Source: Algorimicrobium hallyeonense
GTDB taxonomy: Bacteria; Bacteroidota; Bacteroidia; Flavobacteriales; Flavobacteriaceae
Assembly: GCF_042657385.1 (NCBI RefSeq)
Contig: NZ_JBHSLA010000004.1
Span: 62,001 to 126,000 of the forward strand
DNA: 64,000 nucleotides
Direction: 5' to 3'
Shown here: positions 1-8,864 of the stretch, one piece after another
Layout: every line of letters begins with the position of its first letter
Position numbering within the stretch: the stretch's first letter is position 1
Made by a program: the position numbers and the translations under genes
The notes under the pieces: model-generated
Told to the model about the DNA's origin: nothing
The model's input: the letters and a program-made list of their open reading frames with translations, nothing else
Databases searched by the model: none

Positions 1-1
1 G

Positions 2-787
2 TTATCACTCCAGATAGTTGAACCTGCATGGACTTTAGAAAAATTAATAGAAGTAGATACCATTACAGGACTGCTTGTAAATGACGAACCTATTGAAATT
101 GCAATAGAAGGAACAGCTAATCAATTTAATTACCGCTCCTATAATAACAATCCAGCACCTTTATTTTGTAATGACGTACCTCCTTCTGATATTCAAATTA
201 ATGAAGATTTATCAAGTGTTTCAGGCACTGGTATTATTAATGTATTTTTAGTTGAAGATGATAATGATGGTATTCCAGCCGAAATGGAAGATGCTAATCT
301 AGACGGCGATTTTGATCCGGCAACAAACCCAACCGATACTGATGGTGATGGTATTCCAGACTATTTAGATGTGGATGATGATGGCGATAATGTTTTAACG
401 TCTGTTGAGATTGAAGATGATAATGCGGATGGAGACAATGATCCTTTAACAAACCCAAGAGATACCGATGAAGATGGCATTCCAAACTATTTAGATACCG
501 ATGATGATAATGATGGCACATTGACGATTGATGAAGAAAATGCACCAGCCGATCAAAACCCTGCCAATGATTACACAGATCCTAGTATAGCGGATTATTT
601 AAATCCAAATGAAAGTGCTACACTTCCAGCAACAGCGTATCGTGCGCACCCAATCAATCAAGTGTTTACTATAACCTTGCGGGTTGAAGACGTGCAATTT
701 CCTACTATAACACAAGATGTTTTCGATATGGGCTCATTAACCGATTCTAGATTAACTAATACACGTTTGGTAACACCAGAATTTTAA
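2..787 (+). CDS. Secreted/surface protein with thrombospondin-3-like Ca-binding repeats (5'-truncated)
   Basis: The frame is open from the window edge, so the start lies outside and about 261 codons are visible. The middle carries acidic repeats of the type DxDGDGIPDYLDxDDDGD (about codons 90-180). These are the calcium-binding thrombospondin type 3-like repeats that flavobacteria often place as stiff linkers in exported proteins. Upstream is a non-repetitive region with two Cys-poor segments. The C-terminus (ending TRLVTPEF) does not look like a T9SS type A or C sorting domain. The enzyme or adhesive domain, if any, must lie upstream. Similar repeats occur in FKBP-type isomerase lipoproteins of this family, but no isomerase domain is visible here. 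It is convergent with the Smr gene only 4 bp away. Confidence 0.75.
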   Translation, partial: LSLQIVEPAWTLEKLIEVDTITGLLVNDEPIEIAIEGTANQFNYRSYNNNPAPLFCNDVPPSDIQINEDLSSVSGTGIINVFLVEDDNDGIPAEMEDANLDGDFDPATNPTDTDGDGIPDYLDVDDDGDNVLTSVEIEDDNADGDNDPLTNPRDTDEDGIPNYLDTDDDNDGTLTIDEENAPADQNPANDYTDPSIADYLNPNESATLPATAYRAHPINQVFTITLRVEDVQFPTITQDVFDMGSLTDSRLTNTRLVTPEF

Positions 788-791
788 GGAA

Positions 792-1340
792 TTAAGAGTT
801 ATTGGCATTTTGATAGATATAGACTTCTGTAGCACCAACACCATATTTCTGGAAGTCGGCGTCATAGAACTTAACAGCATCGTATCTGCTAAATAGATAT
901 TCTAATTCTGTTTTTAAAACACCTTCACCCACACCGTGGATAAACACCATTTTTTGAATGCGTTTTCGGATGGCGAATTCCAATTGCCCGCGTGCCGTGT
1001 CTAGTTGTAAGGTTAACATATCATGATTGCTCATCCTGTTGGAGTTTTCAGTCAAATGATGAATATGCAAATCCACTTCCATAGTTGGCTGATAGCGTTC
1101 TTTAGCCTTTTTGGTAGTTGTCTGCTTTCTTTTAGGTTGTTCTTTCTCTCTTATAATGGCTTCTGCAGCTCTTAAATCTATTTTCATTGGTTTGGTAACA
1201 ACCAATTCATTTGGTTCAAAATCAAGCTCAAAACCATCAGGAGTTTCAATGGTTACCACGTTGTTTTTTACTTTAGTAACTATTCCTGACAAGTCATCAT
1301 CTAAAACAGCTACGGTATCTCCTACTTTAAATGTCTTCAT
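792..1340 (-). CDS. Smr/MutS2-C-terminal domain protein (DUF2027-like N-terminus)
   Basis: A 182-residue protein. The N-terminal 50 residues (MKTFKVGDTVAVLDDDLSG) resemble the SH3-like DUF2027 module. After a basic linker comes an Smr domain with the diagnostic start (DLHIHHLTEN) and the HGVGEG loop near residue 145. Smr domains are nucleic-acid nicking or binding modules related to the MutS2 C-terminus. I chose the ATG at 1340 because the sequence homologous to family N-termini begins there. In-frame ATGs at 1346 and 1358 and an extension to 1412 lie inside the preceding gene. The start overlaps the 3' end of the small membrane protein gene by about 14 bp, so the two are probably cotranscribed. 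The precise function is not known from sequence. Confidence 0.8.
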   Translation of the reverse strand: MKTFKVGDTVAVLDDDLSGIVTKVKNNVVTIETPDGFELDFEPNELVVTKPMKIDLRAAEAIIREKEQPKRKQTTTKKAKERYQPTMEVDLHIHHLTENSNRMSNHDMLTLQLDTARGQLEFAIRKRIQKMVFIHGVGEGVLKTELEYLFSRYDAVKFYDADFQKYGVGATEVYIYQNANNS

Positions 1341-1536
1341 GTTCATTTTCTTTATCATTGGACTCTTTATCAAATTTGCTCGGAATCTTACTCGAGATTC
1401 TATAAATACCATACATTAAAATAATAATTCCTATTATTAAAATGGCGACGTTTTTCTCATCTCCAGACTGACCATAAATTGCTGTAATACTGCCAATTAA
1501 AATTAATAAATAGGAAACATATTGCTGCTTTTTCAT
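1327..1536 (-). CDS. Small two-helix membrane protein
   Basis: A 69-residue protein with two hydrophobic helices (about residues 8-22 and 29-46) followed by a charged, Glu/Asp/Lys-rich tail (DKESNDKENEHED). No family is recognised. Its 3' end overlaps the start of the Smr gene, which supports translation as the first gene of a two-gene unit. The function is unknown; it could be a small inner-membrane protein with a cytoplasmic tail. Confidence 0.6.
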   Translation of the reverse strand: MKKQQYVSYLLILIGSITAIYGQSGDEKNVAILIIGIIILMYGIYRISSKIPSKFDKESNDKENEHEDI

Positions 1537-1657
1537 GAGGTGGTCGATAAAATTTTACTGTTTGTCGAATTTAATATTAAATGTTGAAACCACATATAAT
1601 TTGCATTCTTTTTTTTCGTAGATTCAAACAAGTTAATCCATTAAATGATAGCGTATT

Positions 1658-2392
1658 ATGAAAAACAATACTTCAGTAACCCGAATACTTCATGTCTTTA
1701 TTTTAACATTTTTCCTTCACGTCGGCTTGTTTGCACAGGTTGGGATTGGGACCACTACTCCAACAACAACATTAGATGTTAATGGCGCTATTTCCTTACG
1801 AGATGGTGGTACCTTGACTTTAACAAATGGAAATAACAACAATATAAATTTAGGAGCTGTTCCATACTCCAACTACAGAATTATTGGTCCAACTACTAGC
1901 TTTTTTGTAAATAGTATAATTCCCATAGCATCTTCAGACGGCCAAATAATTACATTACAAAATACAACTAATGCTGTAATGATAATTAGACATGATGCTG
2001 GTGGCAATGTAAACAATCGGATTCTTGTTCCAAGTGAAAAAAACCTAGTGTTAACTGGAAGATATTCATCTGTAACATTAATGTATAGTGATAATCAAAA
2101 CAGATGGATAGTTCAAAACAAGCTTTCAGATGAAACTATTTATGTAACTGCTCCAGCAGATTATGCACCATTTACAATTTATAATTTAACCTATCCTATT
2201 GCTGCTTGTACTTCTACATCTGCGGTTAGTGTAAATTTACTTGGTGATTGGAGCGTTTTGAACCAACCATGGGAGGATATAACTATACATCATGTAGAAG
2301 CAAGAACTGGTGAAGTTAGGTTTGTTTTAGTGAATAGTAGTCCAGGCACTACCTATATTGGGATGGACTTTGTAATTAGTGTTAGAAATTAA
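1658..2392 (+). CDS. Secreted protein with tail-fibre-like 'VGIGTTTPTTTLDVNG' N-terminus
   Basis: A 244-residue protein with a signal peptide ending near FAQ (residue 27). It is followed by QVGIGTTTPTTTLDVNGAI, a signature common in exported Bacteroidota proteins that resemble phage tail-fibre or trimeric-adhesin stalk starts. The rest is rich in Asn, Thr and Val, consistent with beta-structure. There is no T9SS sorting domain at the C-terminus (ends MDFVISVRN). It is the first gene of a tight cassette: the next start is 12 bp downstream and a third gene follows 9 bp after that. The products probably act together at the cell surface. The function is otherwise unknown. Confidence 0.7.
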   Translation: MKNNTSVTRILHVFILTFFLHVGLFAQVGIGTTTPTTTLDVNGAISLRDGGTLTLTNGNNNNINLGAVPYSNYRIIGPTTSFFVNSIIPIASSDGQIITLQNTTNAVMIIRHDAGGNVNNRILVPSEKNLVLTGRYSSVTLMYSDNQNRWIVQNKLSDETIYVTAPADYAPFTIYNLTYPIAACTSTSAVSVNLLGDWSVLNQPWEDITIHHVEARTGEVRFVLVNSSPGTTYIGMDFVISVRN

Positions 2393-2404
2393 TTCAATTA
2401 AATT

Positions 2405-2827
2405 ATGATGAAATATCTATATATCTGTATTTTTTTATCCTGTTTTTTAACCTTTTCTCAAAAAACAAACAGTGGTGTTAAAATGAACCAAGTCACTTTA
2501 GAAAATCAAAAAAGTTATTCATTTGAAGAATATATTTTATTACCTAAAGTAGAAAAAAATGCTGTTAAAACGATTGAATCTATATCTAATGGCGAAGAAC
2601 AAATTAAAAAGATTGTTTATTTAGAAAATCAAAAAACATATAGTGTCGCGGATTATCTAAATAAACCTAAATCTGAAAAAAGTGTCATTTCGGTTAAAAA
2701 TTCTAAATCGGAACAAAAAAAGACCCAAGTAAAAAATATAATTATTTTAAAAAATCAAGAAGTATTAACAAGAGAAGAATATTTAGGGAGACCGAAAACA
2801 ACAAAATCTATAATTATTAATAATTAA
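2405..2827 (+). CDS. Small secreted protein made of three ~41-residue repeats
   Basis: A 140-residue, Lys-rich protein with an N-terminal signal peptide (cleavage near TFSQ, residue 19). The mature part is three copies of one motif, about 41 residues apart: VTLENQKSYSFEEYILLPK (about residue 30), VYLENQKTYSVADYLNKPK (about 71) and IILKNQEVLTREEYLGRPK (about 112). The repeat core is [hydrophobic]-L-x-N-Q-x(4)-S/T-x(2)-E/D-Y-x(3)-P-K. I recognise no family. Its position between two secreted proteins (gaps of 12 and 9 bp) suggests a role in the same surface assembly. A second ATG (codon 2) is an alternative start. Confidence 0.7.
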   Translation: MMKYLYICIFLSCFLTFSQKTNSGVKMNQVTLENQKSYSFEEYILLPKVEKNAVKTIESISNGEEQIKKIVYLENQKTYSVADYLNKPKSEKSVISVKNSKSEQKKTQVKNIIILKNQEVLTREEYLGRPKTTKSIIINN

Positions 2828-2836
2828 AATATTACC

Positions 2837-4663
2837 ATGAAATATTTATATACATTAATTCTATTTGCGGTTAGTGGTTTATCATTTTCACAATCTGACT
2901 TATTTGTTAGCAATGGTAGCTATGTATATGTTGATGGTACTGCTTTTACAAGTGGAACAAATGCACCATTATATGTAACCAATTCTATTAACTTAAACAC
3001 CAACAGCCATATATACTTACGTAACGAAGCCCAATTATTACAAGGCAACAATGTTGGTAATTCTGGAGCTGGTAGATTAAGTGCTTTTCAAACAGGTACT
3101 GCAAATACCTATGCTTACAACTATTGGAGTTCTCCTGTAGGTATTAACGCTGGTGCAGCTGGAAATACAGCTTTCAGACCAAACAATAATATGTATCGTG
3201 AAACCGCGGCGCCAATTACCAGCACACCTTTTGGGTACGTAGCGGGCTATAATGGTACAACAACACAAATTGCGAGTTATTGGTTATATACATTTATTGG
3301 ATTACCATCTACGACTAACGCCTATGAAGATTGGATTGGTTTAGGTGGTGGTTCATTGCCCGTTGGAGGCGATCCTAATGGGACCCTAGCTTCAGGCTAC
3401 GGTTTTACTATGAAGGGGAATCCAAGTGGAGGCCAACAATATGATTTTAGAGGACGACCAAATAATGGAAATATAACCGTTACCTTGAATGCCAACAGAG
3501 AAACATTAGTTGGCAACCCATACCCTTCCGCTTTAGATGCACGGGATTTTATTCACAACGCTACCAATGCTACACGGATGACTGGAACTCTTAAATATTG
3601 GGAGCAAGCACCTGGCGCTAGCTCCCATAATTTATCGGATTATGTTGGTGGTTATGGTATTTATACCATTTCGGCAGGAGGTGTTGACTCATTTACCAAT
3701 GCGCCATTTACTACTTATTTACTAGATGGCACACCAACAAACGCGCCGTTTGGAACGGGCTCTAAAGTAGCGCGTCGTTATATTCCAATTAGTCAAGGTT
3801 TTATTATTGAAGGTAACGGAATAGGAGGCACCATTGTTTTCAATAATGCACAACGTGAGTTTTATAAGCAATCTGGTATTGATAGCTATTTTTATCGAAA
3901 TCAGCATGATGATAACGACGATTCAATAGCGGAAACTACTTATAATGAAGACGGTTTCAATATCGTACCAGCAGATTTTAAACGGTTCCGAATTAATGTC
4001 GATTTTACAGAAAACGAATTATACACACGACAGCTGCTTATGAATTTTCACAATTCGGCAACACCTGGTTTCGATTATGGTTTAGAAGGAAAAGGTGATA
4101 CGCCGTTGGCATCGGATGCGTATTGGACATTAAACAATGAACCCTATGTTATTCAGGCTTTCAGTTATGATCAAGCTTTACGAATTCCATTGATTGTTAA
4201 AGCACGAACTAATCAGCCTTTGCGTTTTAGAATTTATGACATTCAAAATTTTGATGATAGTCAACCTATCTATATTCATGATATAGAAAATGATATTTAT
4301 GTGAATTTAAGAGAATCTAATTACGACATTAATTTACCTCTTGGAACGTATTCAGAGCGTTTTGAAATAACGTTTACTACTCAAACATTGGGAATACCTG
4401 ATGTTGCATTTACTGATTTTACCATCTTTCAAAATAATGAAACATCCCGAATACATTTAATAAATCCAAACCTTCGTGATATTAAACATTTTATAGTTTA
4501 TGATGTGTCTGGAAAACAGGTTTTGGACATTAAAAACATGCCGCTTTCCGAAAAGCACACTATTTCCACTAATCAATTTAGTGATGGCATGTATGTGGTT
4601 TCTGTTGCTTTTAAATCTGGAATACATCTGAATAAAAAAGTAATCATTGCAAATAAAAAGTAA
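2837..4663 (+). CDS. Large exported protein with T9SS type C-like sorting domain
   Basis: A 608-residue protein with a signal peptide (residues 1-19, ending SFSQ). A long Gly/Asn/Thr-rich beta-type region follows. The last ~100 residues have the layout of T9SS sorting domains: a GTYSERFEITF strand, a turn, IFQNNETSRIHLIN, a VYDVSGKQVL strand and a basic end (LNKKVIIANKK). This is best matched to the 'type C' sorting signal typical of flavobacterial surface proteins. Export to the outer surface through T9SS is therefore likely. No catalytic domain is recognisable, so an adhesin or structural role is the main possibility. It is the last gene of the secreted cassette. Confidence 0.8.
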   Translation: MKYLYTLILFAVSGLSFSQSDLFVSNGSYVYVDGTAFTSGTNAPLYVTNSINLNTNSHIYLRNEAQLLQGNNVGNSGAGRLSAFQTGTANTYAYNYWSSPVGINAGAAGNTAFRPNNNMYRETAAPITSTPFGYVAGYNGTTTQIASYWLYTFIGLPSTTNAYEDWIGLGGGSLPVGGDPNGTLASGYGFTMKGNPSGGQQYDFRGRPNNGNITVTLNANRETLVGNPYPSALDARDFIHNATNATRMTGTLKYWEQAPGASSHNLSDYVGGYGIYTISAGGVDSFTNAPFTTYLLDGTPTNAPFGTGSKVARRYIPISQGFIIEGNGIGGTIVFNNAQREFYKQSGIDSYFYRNQHDDNDDSIAETTYNEDGFNIVPADFKRFRINVDFTENELYTRQLLMNFHNSATPGFDYGLEGKGDTPLASDAYWTLNNEPYVIQAFSYDQALRIPLIVKARTNQPLRFRIYDIQNFDDSQPIYIHDIENDIYVNLRESNYDINLPLGTYSERFEITFTTQTLGIPDVAFTDFTIFQNNETSRIHLINPNLRDIKHFIVYDVSGKQVLDIKNMPLSEKHTISTNQFSDGMYVVSVAFKSGIHLNKKVIIANKK

Positions 4664-4712
4664 AATATTCATGGCTTTTTTTAACTTTGACTAAATTCAA
4701 ATTAAAATAGTT

Positions 4713-4997
4713 ATGTCTTCACCAGAAGATTTTATGCTACCCTGTTTAAACAAACAAATCTTTGGGTTTGATTGTATGGGCTGTGGTTTACAGCGTTCCA
4801 TATCGCTTTTATATCATGGGGAATTAGTGTCTGCATTCAAAATGTATCCAGCCGTTTTTCCATTAATTGCCTTATTTATCTTCATAGCTTTCAATATTTT
4901 TTTTAAATTTCAACATTCAAACAAAATTATTAATACACTCGCCATTACAACCGTAATCGTTATAATTGGGAGTTTTACTTTAAAACTAATTACTTAA
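4713..4997 (+). CDS. DUF2752 family membrane protein
   Basis: A 94-residue protein with the family hallmark near its start: CLNKQIFGFDCMGCGLQRSI, i.e. an F-x-C-x-G-C-G-x-[QT]R core. This is followed by two transmembrane helices (about residues 47-64 and 72-90). The biochemical role is unknown. It lies 9 bp upstream of the CCC-motif membrane protein, a pairing common in flavobacteria, so the two probably form an operon. An upstream extension cannot be excluded, but the start fits the usual family length. Confidence 0.82.
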   Translation: MSSPEDFMLPCLNKQIFGFDCMGCGLQRSISLLYHGELVSAFKMYPAVFPLIALFIFIAFNIFFKFQHSNKIINTLAITTVIVIIGSFTLKLIT

Positions 4998-5006
4998 ATT
5001 TTACAC

Positions 5007-5345
5007 ATGGAAAAACAAAGACTCAATCCAACACTAGTTTATGTGCTGGCTATTTTAGGATTATTATGCTGTTGCGTTGCCGGTTTCGGCTTTATTTTAG
5101 CAGGAATTGCCTTTTTTATAGCGCATAGCCAAATTCAAAAAGCACAATTAAATCCGGATGATTATGATTTAAAAAGTGTTAATGCCATGAATACCGCAAA
5201 AACGGTTGCATTAGTGATATTGATAATCAATATTCTATATTTACTTTGGTCAATCTATCAAATTATTTCAATGGGTGGATGGGATGCTTATATGGAACAA
5301 TTTGATGACGCTATGAAACAGTTTCAGCAAGCCCAAGTTGAATAA
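5007..5345 (+). CDS. CCC-motif membrane protein (DUF4190-like)
   Basis: A 112-residue protein with two transmembrane helices. The first carries the CCC motif (LGLLCCCVAGFGFILAGIAF), which gives the family its name in current annotation. The second spans about residues 63-83. The C-terminus is acidic and Gln-rich. The function is unknown. It follows the DUF2752 gene by 9 bp, and a strong hairpin terminator lies directly after its stop. Confidence 0.78.
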   Translation: MEKQRLNPTLVYVLAILGLLCCCVAGFGFILAGIAFFIAHSQIQKAQLNPDDYDLKSVNAMNTAKTVALVILIINILYLLWSIYQIISMGGWDAYMEQFDDAMKQFQQAQVE

Positions 5346-5361
5346 TGTTTAATTTATCTAT

Positions 5362-5391
5362 AAAAAAAAGCGACTCACGTCGCTTTTTTTT
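5362..5391. terminator. Bidirectional rho-independent terminator
   Basis: A stem of an A tract plus GCGAC, a TCAC loop, and GTCGC plus a T tract. The poly-A and poly-T flanks let it work on both strands. It sits between the convergent CCC-motif gene and rocD. Confidence 0.9.
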
Positions 5392-5420
5392 ATTTATAAT
5401 AATAGGTTTGTTTACTAATT

Positions 5421-6704
5421 TTACTTTTCAAATTGTTTTAGGGTTTTGGTAATAATAGCGACACAGTCTAATAATTGCGCTTCTGTCATCACTAAAGGTG
5501 GTGCAAAACGAATTATATTGCCATGCGTAGGCTTCGCTAATAAACCGTTATCACGCATTGCTAAACAAATGTTCCAGGCAGTATCACTATCTTCATCATC
5601 GTTAATTACAATAGCGTTTAATAAGCCTTTACCACGAACCAAACTTACAATGGAGCTTGTTTCAATAAACTTATTTAATTCACTGCGGAATAATTCACCA
5701 AGCTTATAAGCATTTTCTGCTAGTTTTTCATCTCTCACTACTTCTAAAGCAGCAATAGCAACGGCGGCAGCAACTGGATTACCTCCAAAAGTACTTCCGT
5801 GGTTTCCTGGACGAATAACACGCATAATAGCATCATCAGCTAAAACAGCAGATACTGGATAGGCACCACCAGACAAGGCTTTACCTAAAATTAAAACATC
5901 TGGTTTTACTTCTGGCTCTTTAGAACAGTTTTTATCTTCACAGCTACAATTTCCACAAGTTGCTAATAAACGACCAGTTCTAGCAATTCCTGTTTGAACT
6001 TCATCTGCAATAAATAAAACATTGTATTTTTCACAAAGTGCTTTTGCTTTTGCTAAATAATCGGCTGCAGGCACGTAAACACCAGCTTCACCTTGAATTG
6101 GTTCAACTAAAAATCCACCAACATTAGGGTTGGCTTTTAAAGCACTTTCCAAAGCGTCTAAATCATCATAGGCAATTTTGATAAATCCGTCTGTATATGG
6201 TCCGAAATTTTTACGCGCAACTGGGTCGTTTGAAAACGAAATAATAGTGGTTGTTCTACCGTGAAAATTATTTTCACAAACAATAATCTCTGCTTTATTT
6301 TCATCGATTCCTTTTACTTCGTATGCCCATTTTCTACAGATTTTTAAAGCAGTTTCCACCGCTTCTGCTCCTGTGTTCATGGGTAATAATTTATCGAATC
6401 CGAAAAATTCGCAAGCAAATTTCTCATACTTACCTAACATATCATTATGAAATGCTCTGGACGTTAATGCCAATGTAGATGCCTGCTTATGCATAGCATT
6501 AACAATTTTAGGGTGACAATGCCCTTGGTTTACTGCGGAATAAGCCGATAGAAAATCATAATACTTCTTCCCTTCTACGTCCCAAACATAAACGCCTTCA
6601 CCTTTAGCCAAAACCACAGGAAGTGGGTGGTAATTGTGTGCGCCATACTTGTTTTCTAAATCAATTGCTTGTTGCGATGTTGTTACTTGGTCTAAAATAG
6701 CCAT
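5421..6704 (-). CDS. rocD: Ornithine--oxo-acid transaminase
   Basis: A 427-residue class-III aminotransferase that converts ornithine and a 2-oxo acid to glutamate-semialdehyde and an amino acid, using PLP, in the cytoplasm. Visible marks are NTGAEAVETALK (about 110), the FHGRT motif (about 147), DEVQTG (234-239) and the PLP lysine in LILGKALSGG (K275). The whole fold is present and the length is normal. An unusual point is a Cys-rich insertion just before the PLP lysine (CGNCSCEDKNC, C250/C253/C255/C260). It could bind metal or be a redox site; I believe related flavobacterial enzymes can carry it, but I cannot check. It is monocistronic between a terminator and a divergent region. Confidence 0.93.
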   Translation of the reverse strand: MAILDQVTTSQQAIDLENKYGAHNYHPLPVVLAKGEGVYVWDVEGKKYYDFLSAYSAVNQGHCHPKIVNAMHKQASTLALTSRAFHNDMLGKYEKFACEFFGFDKLLPMNTGAEAVETALKICRKWAYEVKGIDENKAEIIVCENNFHGRTTTIISFSNDPVARKNFGPYTDGFIKIAYDDLDALESALKANPNVGGFLVEPIQGEAGVYVPAADYLAKAKALCEKYNVLFIADEVQTGIARTGRLLATCGNCSCEDKNCSKEPEVKPDVLILGKALSGGAYPVSAVLADDAIMRVIRPGNHGSTFGGNPVAAAVAIAALEVVRDEKLAENAYKLGELFRSELNKFIETSSIVSLVRGKGLLNAIVINDDEDSDTAWNICLAMRDNGLLAKPTHGNIIRFAPPLVMTEAQLLDCVAIITKTLKQFEK

Positions 6705-6891
6705 TTTAATAAATTTAAGTTGTTGAATAAAATAACCATTCCTACTGTACCTTTATTCTTCCGAAATCCCGATGGTAATCGAGACGAAAATTCAGCGTGG
6801 GAGAGAAATCATCCCTAGGGCTCGCAAATTACTAAATATCTCCTGTTTCTTAAAATATTTACCACATGTTTTTTGCTACGAAAAAAGAAAG

Positions 6892-6899
6892 TACTTTTG
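6892..6899 (+). promoter_or_regulatory. -7 element of rlmD promoter (leaderless candidate)
   Basis: TACTTTTG matches the Bacteroidota -7 consensus TAnnTTTG, with a TTTG at 6872-6875 as a possible -33 element. The rlmD ATG starts at 6904, only 4 nt after the box, so transcription would begin at or next to the start codon. The same arrangement occurs at 29079. Confidence 0.65.
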
Positions 6900-6903
6900 C
6901 AGC

Positions 6904-8316
6904 ATGGCAAGAAAAAATAATAGAAAGCAAATATTCACCAATGTCGAAGTAGTTGATGCTGGTGCAAAAGGAAAAGTAATAGGGAAAGCACCAGATGGTA
7001 AAGTCATTTTTATGCCAAATGCGGTTCCTGGTGATGTGGTTGACGTGCAAACCTTTAAAAAGCGTAAAGCCTATTTTGAAGGTAAAGCAACTATTTTTCA
7101 TAAACTATCCGAAAAACGTACCGAGCCTGAATGCCAACATTTTGGCGTTTGTGGTGGCTGTAAGTGGCAAAATATGGGCTATGAACACCAATTATTTTAC
7201 AAGCAAAAAGAAGTTACCAATAACTTAACACGTATTGGACATATAGAATTACCTGAAGTTACCCCTATTTTAGGTTGTAAAGACCCCTACTTTTATCGTA
7301 ATAAAATGGAATTTTCGTTTAGCGATAGCCGTTGGTTAACCTTGGAAGAAATTCAATCAGATAGAGATTTAGGCGATAGGAATGCTTTAGGCTTCCATAT
7401 TCCAGGCATGTGGGATAAAATTTTAGATATAAAAAAATGTCACCTGCAAGCAGATCCATCCAACGCCATTAGAAATGCGGTTAGGGAGTTTGCCATTGCA
7501 AATGAGTTGGCGTTTTTCAACACCAGAAATCAACATGGTTTATTGCGAACTATGATGATTAGAACATCATCTACGGGAGATATTATGGTGATGATTCAGT
7601 TTTTTAAAGAAGATAAAATCAAGCGTGAATTACTATTAGATTATTTAGCGGAAACCTTTCCTGAAATCACCTCACTGCAATATGTCGTGAACGAAAAAGC
7701 CAATGATACCATTTACGATCAAGACGTGATTTGTTATAAAGGCAACGATCATATTTTTGAAGAAATGGAAGGTTTACGATTTAAAATCAACGCCAAATCA
7801 TTTTATCAAACCAATTCGGAACAAGCGTATGAATTATATAAAATTACCAGAGATTTGGCTGGATTAACAGGAAACGAATTGGTTTACGATTTATATACCG
7901 GAACCGGAACCATTGCGCAATTTGTTGCCAAAAAAGCGAATAAAGTGGTTGGGGTTGAGGCTGTTCCTGATGCTATTTTAGCTGCCAAAGCTAATGCACA
8001 ATTAAATGGCATTGCTAACGTTGACTTTTATGTGGGCGATATGAAAAACGTCTTTAATCAGGATTTTATTAATACACACGGTCATCCAGATGTTATTATA
8101 ACCGATCCACCACGCGATGGCATGCATAAAGATGTCGTTAATCAAATATTAAATATTGCACCGGAAAAAATAGTTTATGTTAGTTGCAACAGCGCAACAC
8201 AAGCGCGCGATTTACAACTTATGGATGCACAATATAAAGTAACACGTACACAAGCTGTGGATATGTTTCCCCAAACGCATCACGTTGAAAATGTTGTACT
8301 TTTGGAAAGAAGATAA
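6904..8316 (+). CDS. rlmD: 23S rRNA (uracil-5-)-methyltransferase RlmD
   Basis: A 470-residue enzyme that would methylate a 23S rRNA uridine (U1939 in E. coli numbering) using SAM. It has an N-terminal TRAM domain (about residues 1-65), then a CQHFGVCGGC cluster whose cysteines match the Fe-S ligands of this family. The SAM-binding motif is DLYTGTGTIAQF, followed by TDPPRDGMH, and the catalytic Cys lies in VYVSCNS near the end. The frame is open upstream to 6772, but I start at 6904 because family N-termini begin there and a -7 promoter box lies between the two. It is followed within 6 bp by the DUF6452 gene, so the three genes may be one transcript. Confidence 0.92.
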   Translation: MARKNNRKQIFTNVEVVDAGAKGKVIGKAPDGKVIFMPNAVPGDVVDVQTFKKRKAYFEGKATIFHKLSEKRTEPECQHFGVCGGCKWQNMGYEHQLFYKQKEVTNNLTRIGHIELPEVTPILGCKDPYFYRNKMEFSFSDSRWLTLEEIQSDRDLGDRNALGFHIPGMWDKILDIKKCHLQADPSNAIRNAVREFAIANELAFFNTRNQHGLLRTMMIRTSSTGDIMVMIQFFKEDKIKRELLLDYLAETFPEITSLQYVVNEKANDTIYDQDVICYKGNDHIFEEMEGLRFKINAKSFYQTNSEQAYELYKITRDLAGLTGNELVYDLYTGTGTIAQFVAKKANKVVGVEAVPDAILAAKANAQLNGIANVDFYVGDMKNVFNQDFINTHGHPDVIITDPPRDGMHKDVVNQILNIAPEKIVYVSCNSATQARDLQLMDAQYKVTRTQAVDMFPQTHHVENVVLLERR

Positions 8317-8321
8317 CACTT

Positions 8322-8864
8322 ATGAAAAAAATACTTGGCTTAATAGTTCTGATTTGTTGTATCACTTTGAGTTGCGAACGTGATGATATCTGTACCTTAG
8401 ATACTGTTACAACCCCACGTTTAACGATTTCGTTTTATAACATAGAAAACCCGGAACAGCAAAACCCTAGAAATGTTGCTAAATGTCGTGTTCAAGGAAT
8501 TGGTAACGATGAAACACTTCCAGATTTAGATGGTACCCGAGACAAGCAAGTAATTTTACTTCCACTAAAAACAACAGAGAACAGTACGTCATATAGTATA
8601 TATAAAAATTACAAGTTAAATAATAATAATACGCCTGATAATCCAGATGATGATTTTATTACCGGTAATGAGGATATAATAACGATTTCGTACGTTACGG
8701 AAGAAGTTTACGTTTCCCGAGCATGTGGTTTTAAAACGGTTTTTAAGAACATTTCCATAACCGTTGAAGATGATGGAGACAAATGGATAAAAATTATTCA
8801 GTCTGTAAATGATAATCAAACAATAGAAAATGAATACACCACAAACTATAACATCTATCATTAA
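8322..8864 (+). CDS. DUF6452 family lipoprotein
   Basis: A 180-residue lipoprotein. The signal peptide ends in a lipobox (ITLSC, Cys18), followed by CERDDICTLDTVTTPRL, which is typical of the family I know as DUF6452. The remainder is a small beta-rich domain with two further cysteines. It starts 5 bp after rlmD and overlaps the following gene by 35 bp, so it is in an operon. The function is unknown; the linkage with rlmD and DUF6048 is recurrent in flavobacteria. Confidence 0.78.
   Translation: MKKILGLIVLICCITLSCERDDICTLDTVTTPRLTISFYNIENPEQQNPRNVAKCRVQGIGNDETLPDLDGTRDKQVILLPLKTTENSTSYSIYKNYKLNNNNTPDNPDDDFITGNEDIITISYVTEEVYVSRACGFKTVFKNISITVEDDGDKWIKIIQSVNDNQTIENEYTTNYNIYH

Noticed and set aside
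294..545. Minus-strand frame of 83 codons, His/Leu-rich
   Set aside because: It is the mirror of the Asp/Gly-rich calcium-binding repeats on the plus strand; no signal, motif or promoter supports it.
6772..6903. 44-codon N-terminal extension of rlmD
   Set aside because: The extension has no family similarity and contains the likely -7 promoter box of the gene.
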